From Pedobacter sp. (GTDB taxonomy: Bacteria; Bacteroidota; Bacteroidia; Sphingobacteriales; Sphingobacteriaceae): a DNA stretch of 10,570 bases. Positions 7,947-10,570 of this stretch are shown here, in pieces. Each line of letters opens with the position of its first letter. Within the stretch, counting starts at the first letter, position 1. Location of the stretch: contig SEDG01000068.1 of assembly GCA_004295885.1 (NCBI GenBank), forward strand, positions 1 through 10,570. Direction: 5' to 3'. Below the pieces are notes generated by a model. That model had not been told where the DNA came from. It saw only the letters and a list, made by a program, of their open reading frames with translations, and did not search any database. Both the position numbers and the translations under genes were made by a program.

Positions 7947-10017
7947 ATGAATAAAATTTCACGCCTTACCCTATTACTCCTTATTATCGGTTTAACCCCA
8001 AAAATTTATGCCCAAAAAAAATCGATAGATCAACGTGTTGATTCTTTGATGAAGTTGATGACTTTGAAAGAAAAAGTTGGTCAATTAAACCAATATTCTG
8101 GCAAGGAAGTTACAGGACCAACAAGTGATAGGAAAAATTACCTACTAAATGACATCAAATCTGGAATGGTAGGTTCAATGTTAAATGTGAAAGGCGTTAA
8201 GGATACAAAGGAAATTCAGGCCGTTGCCTTGCAATCTCGCTTAAAGATTCCTTTGTTGTTTAGTTTGGATGTGATTCATGGTTATAAAACTGTTTTTCCG
8301 ATCCCATTGGCAGAGTCTGCATCATGGGATATGGAAGCAATTAGAGAAACTGCCCACGTTGCAGCAGAAGAAGCAGCTGCATCAGGTATACACTGGACGT
8401 TTGCACCAATGGTAGATATTGCTCGTGATCCTCGTTGGGGACGAGTTATGGAAGGTGCAGGAGAAGATACTTATTTGGGTTCTGCAATAGCAAGAGCAAG
8501 GGTTTTAGGCTTTCAGGGAAACAAACTGGGTGGTGTTGATGCGATTATGGCTTGTGCTAAACATTTTGCCGCCTACGGTGCCGCAATCGCGGGAAGGGAC
8601 TATAATCCAGTAGACATGAGTGAGCAATTATTGAATGAGATTTATTTACCGCCATTTAAAGCAGCGGCTGATGCTGGTGTGGCTACTTTTATGAATTCAT
8701 TTAATACCATCAATGGTGTTCCAGCTACGGGAAATTCCTATTTGCAACGTGATATTTTAAAGGGCGATTGGAAGTATAAGGGTTTCGTGGTGAGCGATTG
8801 GGGTTCGATCAAAGAAATGATTCCTTGGGGATTTGCTAAAAACATGAGTGAAGCTGCAGAAAAAGCAATTGTGGCTGGTAGCGACATGGACATGGAAAGC
8901 GAAGCTTACAAAAAAGAATTAGAGAAACTGGTTACTAGCGGTAAAGTAGATATTAAATATGTTGATGATGCAGTAAGACGTATTTTGTACAAAAAATTTG
9001 AATTGGGCTTGTTTGACAATCCTTATAAGTTCTCTGATGAAAAACGTGAAGAACGAGTGATGAATGAACCTAAGCATAAGGAGATTGCATTAGCTGCTGC
9101 CCAAAAGTCGATCGTATTATTAAAAAACAATAATGCTATTCTTCCTTTACAGAAAAGTATTAAGAACATTGCCTTAATTGGCCCATTAGTTAATGCCAAA
9201 AGAGATCAAGCCGGTAGCTGGGTGGTTTATGCAGATACGGCAAATATTGTAAGTGTTTATGAGGGAATGAAAGCCAAATTTGCCGATACTAAATTTACTT
9301 ATGCTGAGGGTGCTGCAGTACAAAGTGCCAAAATCGATGGTTTTGCGGCTGCCGTAGAAACTGCTAAAAATGCTGATGTCGTAGTTATGGTTTTAGGGGA
9401 AACTTGGGATATGAGTGGAGAAGCTAAATCTCGTGCAGACATCAGCTTGCCTGGCAAACAAGAGGAATTATTCAACGCCATTAAAGCAACTGGCAAGCCA
9501 GTAATTGTCGTGATCATGGCTGGTCGCCCGTTGGTGTTCAACAGCATAGCTGATAAGGCAGATGCAGTAGTTTATGCTTGGTTTTTAGGCGATCAAGGTG
9601 GTAGCGCCATTGCTAATGTGTTAAGTGGAGATTATAATCCGTCTGGTAAATTGCCGATGAGCTTTCCTAGAAGTGTTGGTCAAATTCCAATTTTCTATAA
9701 TCACTATAATACGGGTAGGCCGGTTACTAAAACAACCGATATTGTTTATAAATCTGCCTATATAGATTCGCCCAACGATCCTAAATTTGCATTTGGTTAC
9801 GGCTTAAGTTATACCAATTTCACTTATAGCAACTTAAAGCTCGACAAAACATCGCCATTAAAAAATGAAACAGTTACCGTGAGTTTTACTTTAACGAATA
9901 GCGGTAAAGTTGCTGGAGAAGAAATCAGGTTGGGTAACAGAAGCGGGAGATTTTAAAGTAATGGTTGGTGGTTCGTCTGACAGTATTAAGTTGGAATCTA
10001 GTTTTGAAGTGAAGTAA
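7947..10017 (+). pseudogene. GH3 beta-glucosidase (BglX type) with damaged C-terminal domain: internal loss and frame change
   Basis: The open frame gives 669 residues and stops at 9954-9956. It has a signal peptide (about 1-22, ending IYAQ) and the two catalytic GH3 domains: the barrel with DPRWGR (161-166), K205-H206 and nucleophile D284 in VVSDWG, then the alpha/beta sandwich with probable acid/base E492 in SGEAKSR and GDYNPSGKLPMSFPR (561-575). The C-terminal Fn3-like domain starts normally (VSFTLTNSGKVAGEEI, to base 9926) and then turns into RLGNRSGRF. From 9931 another frame reads WVTEAGDFKVMVGG and runs 28 codons to TAA at 10015-10017, which is exactly how this family ends. The roughly 50-60 residues expected between are missing. 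So an internal deletion of length 2 modulo 3, roughly 150-180 bases, fits better than a point frameshift. The catalytic part is intact and may still fold and work. An assembly error is the alternative. The family removes terminal beta-linked glucose or xylose in the periplasm. Confidence 0.85.
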
Positions 10018-10021
10018 TGTT

Positions 10022-10049
10022 GAGGTTTAGAGTTTGGAGTTGAGAGTTG
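10022..10049 (+). repeat. Degenerate period-7 tandem repeat (GAGTT-type units)
   Basis: Four adjacent seven-base units run GAGGTTT, AGAGTTT, GGAGTTG and AGAGTTG, sharing the pattern (A/G)GAGTT(T/G). The array begins five bases after the end of the GH3 tail. The right side of the same gap carries similar units in the opposite orientation. From memory, GAGTTTGGAGTT-type strings recur between genes in Pedobacter-like genomes, but no search was possible. It does not look coding. Confidence 0.55.
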
Positions 10050-10146
10050 GAGATACTAGGTAAACAATTTAGCAATACAACAATTTGAAAATTGTGAGAT
10101 TGCATTCACAAACTATTAAGGTTTCCAATCTCACCACTCCAAACTC
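10030..10146. repeat. Nested inverted repeats in the GH3-uxuA gap (non-coding, possible dispersed repeat element)
   Basis: The outer arms GAGTTTGGAGT (10030-10040) and ACTCCAAACTC (10136-10146) are perfect 11-base complements. Inside them, GTGAGATTG (10094-10102) and CAATCTCAC (10126-10134) form a perfect 9-base inverted pair, with a single base between the two right arms. A small hairpin, CAATTT/AAATTG (10081-10086 and 10089-10094), adjoins the inner left arm. The left interior (10041-10093) is longer than the right, so the structure is asymmetric. It resembles a small palindromic intergenic repeat or decayed element rather than a terminator. No gene fits in the 257-base gap 10018-10274. Confidence 0.55.
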
Positions 10147-10200
10147 ATATTACGCTAACGTTTCCGTAAATTTTTATTCCTCTTAGGGCGATACTAATTT

Positions 10201-10208
10201 TATTTTTG
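10201..10208 (+). promoter_or_regulatory. Possible -7 promoter box upstream of uxuA
   Basis: TATTTTTG matches the Bacteroidota -7 consensus TAnnTTTG exactly and would place a transcription start about 60 bases before the uxuA ATG. The expected -33 TTTG is not found 19-21 bases upstream. In AT-rich DNA such a match can occur by chance. The gap size and the new kind of gene downstream make a separate promoter plausible. Confidence 0.25.
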
Positions 10209-10274
10209 AGTTATATTGGTCCCTTATTAAGTTAAAACGTTCATCGAAATACGCAAATCCGAATACTAAATAAA

Positions 10275-10570
10275 ATGGCTAATCATAAATTACAACAAAC
10301 TTGGCGCTGGTATGGGCCGGTAGATCCAGTTTCATTACAAGATGTTAAACAAGCAGGAGCAACGGGAATTGTATCTGCATTACATCATATTCCGCATGGC
10401 GAAGTTTGGCCGTTGGAAGACATCAAAGAAAGAAAAGCAATTATAGAAGCAGCAGGTTTAACTTGGGCGGTGGTAGAAAGTGTGCCAGTACACGAAGCCA
10501 TTAAAACACGAAACGCTAATGCAGGGAAATATATTGAGAATTATAAAAAATCGTTGATCAATTTGGCTGC
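10275..10570 (+). CDS. uxuA: Mannonate dehydratase, N-terminal part (3' end outside window)
   Basis: The ATG at 10275 opens a frame that runs 98 codons to the window edge without a stop. The N-terminus carries the strong family signature QTWRWYGPVDPVSL, followed by QAGATGIVSALHHIPHGEVW. UxuA dehydrates D-mannonate to 2-keto-3-deoxy-D-gluconate in the cytoplasm, in the isomerase pathway of D-glucuronate catabolism. There is no signal peptide, as expected. The downstream family partners (fructuronate reductase, glucuronate isomerase, KDG kinase) would lie beyond the window. Its place next to a lyase and GH88 fits uptake and use of released uronic acid, although the 257-base gap suggests its own transcription unit. 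Only about a quarter of the usual 390-400 residues is visible, so integrity cannot be judged. Confidence 0.93.
   Translation, partial: MANHKLQQTWRWYGPVDPVSLQDVKQAGATGIVSALHHIPHGEVWPLEDIKERKAIIEAAGLTWAVVESVPVHEAIKTRNANAGKYIENYKKSLINLA

Noticed and set aside
9299..9547. 82-codon minus-strand open frame
   Set aside because: It is an antisense frame within conserved GH3 sequence and shows only biased composition (Ala, Ser, Thr rich).
9927..9956. Simple single-base frameshift in the GH3 gene
   Set aside because: Correcting one base at the junction would still leave about 50-60 family residues missing between GEEI and WVTEAGDF, so a deletion is needed.
1..10570. CRISPR arrays, tRNA or rRNA genes, insertion sequences
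   Set aside because: No repeat-spacer pattern, cloverleaf-like segment, rRNA sequence or transposase was seen. The only repeats are the short intergenic ones listed.

Overview
The window is an AT-rich stretch from a member of the Bacteroidota. I infer a soil or freshwater Pedobacter-like relative (Sphingobacteriaceae) from the A/T-biased codon use, the lack of clear Shine-Dalgarno sequences, the run of secreted carbohydrate-active enzymes packed head to tail, and the style of the intergenic repeats. The genus is an inference, because there is no rRNA or other marker here.

Layout, all on the + strand: the C-terminal end of a GH18 chitinase-like enzyme (1-399); a GH2 beta-glycosidase (412-2874); an alginate-lyase-superfamily polysaccharide lyase, PL5/PL38-like (2878-4038); a 106-base gap; a GH88 unsaturated glucuronyl hydrolase (4145-5326); a clan GH-A, agarase-like hydrolase that overlaps it by 4 bases (5323-6753); a GH10 endoxylanase-family lipoprotein (6765-7850); a 96-base gap with a weak hairpin; a BglX-type GH3 beta-glucosidase whose 3' end is damaged (7947-10017); a 257-base gap holding period-7 repeats arranged as nested inverted repeats; and the start of mannonate dehydratase uxuA (10275 to the window end). 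The six full-length or damaged enzyme genes between the two partial ends all begin with export signals, so these enzymes act in the periplasm or at the outer membrane. UxuA is cytoplasmic.

Together the genes look like part of a polysaccharide utilisation locus for a uronic-acid-containing polymer. The lyase would cut the chain and leave 4,5-unsaturated uronic acid at the new non-reducing ends. GH88 would remove those ends. GH2, GH3, GH10 and the agarase-like enzyme would open the neutral-sugar linkages. Mannonate dehydratase belongs to the D-glucuronate to 2-keto-3-deoxygluconate route, so it could consume released glucuronate, if that is the uronic acid present. No SusC/SusD pair, sensor or transporter lies in the window. 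The exact polymer is not determined by the sequence.

The points most worth a second look are the enzyme combination (lyase, GH88, GH10, agarase-like and GH18 together), the substrate of the agarase-like protein, and the GH3 gene. The GH3 gene has apparently lost an internal piece of its C-terminal Fn3-like domain, with a frame change at about 9927-9931, while the original C-terminal tail survives in another frame.
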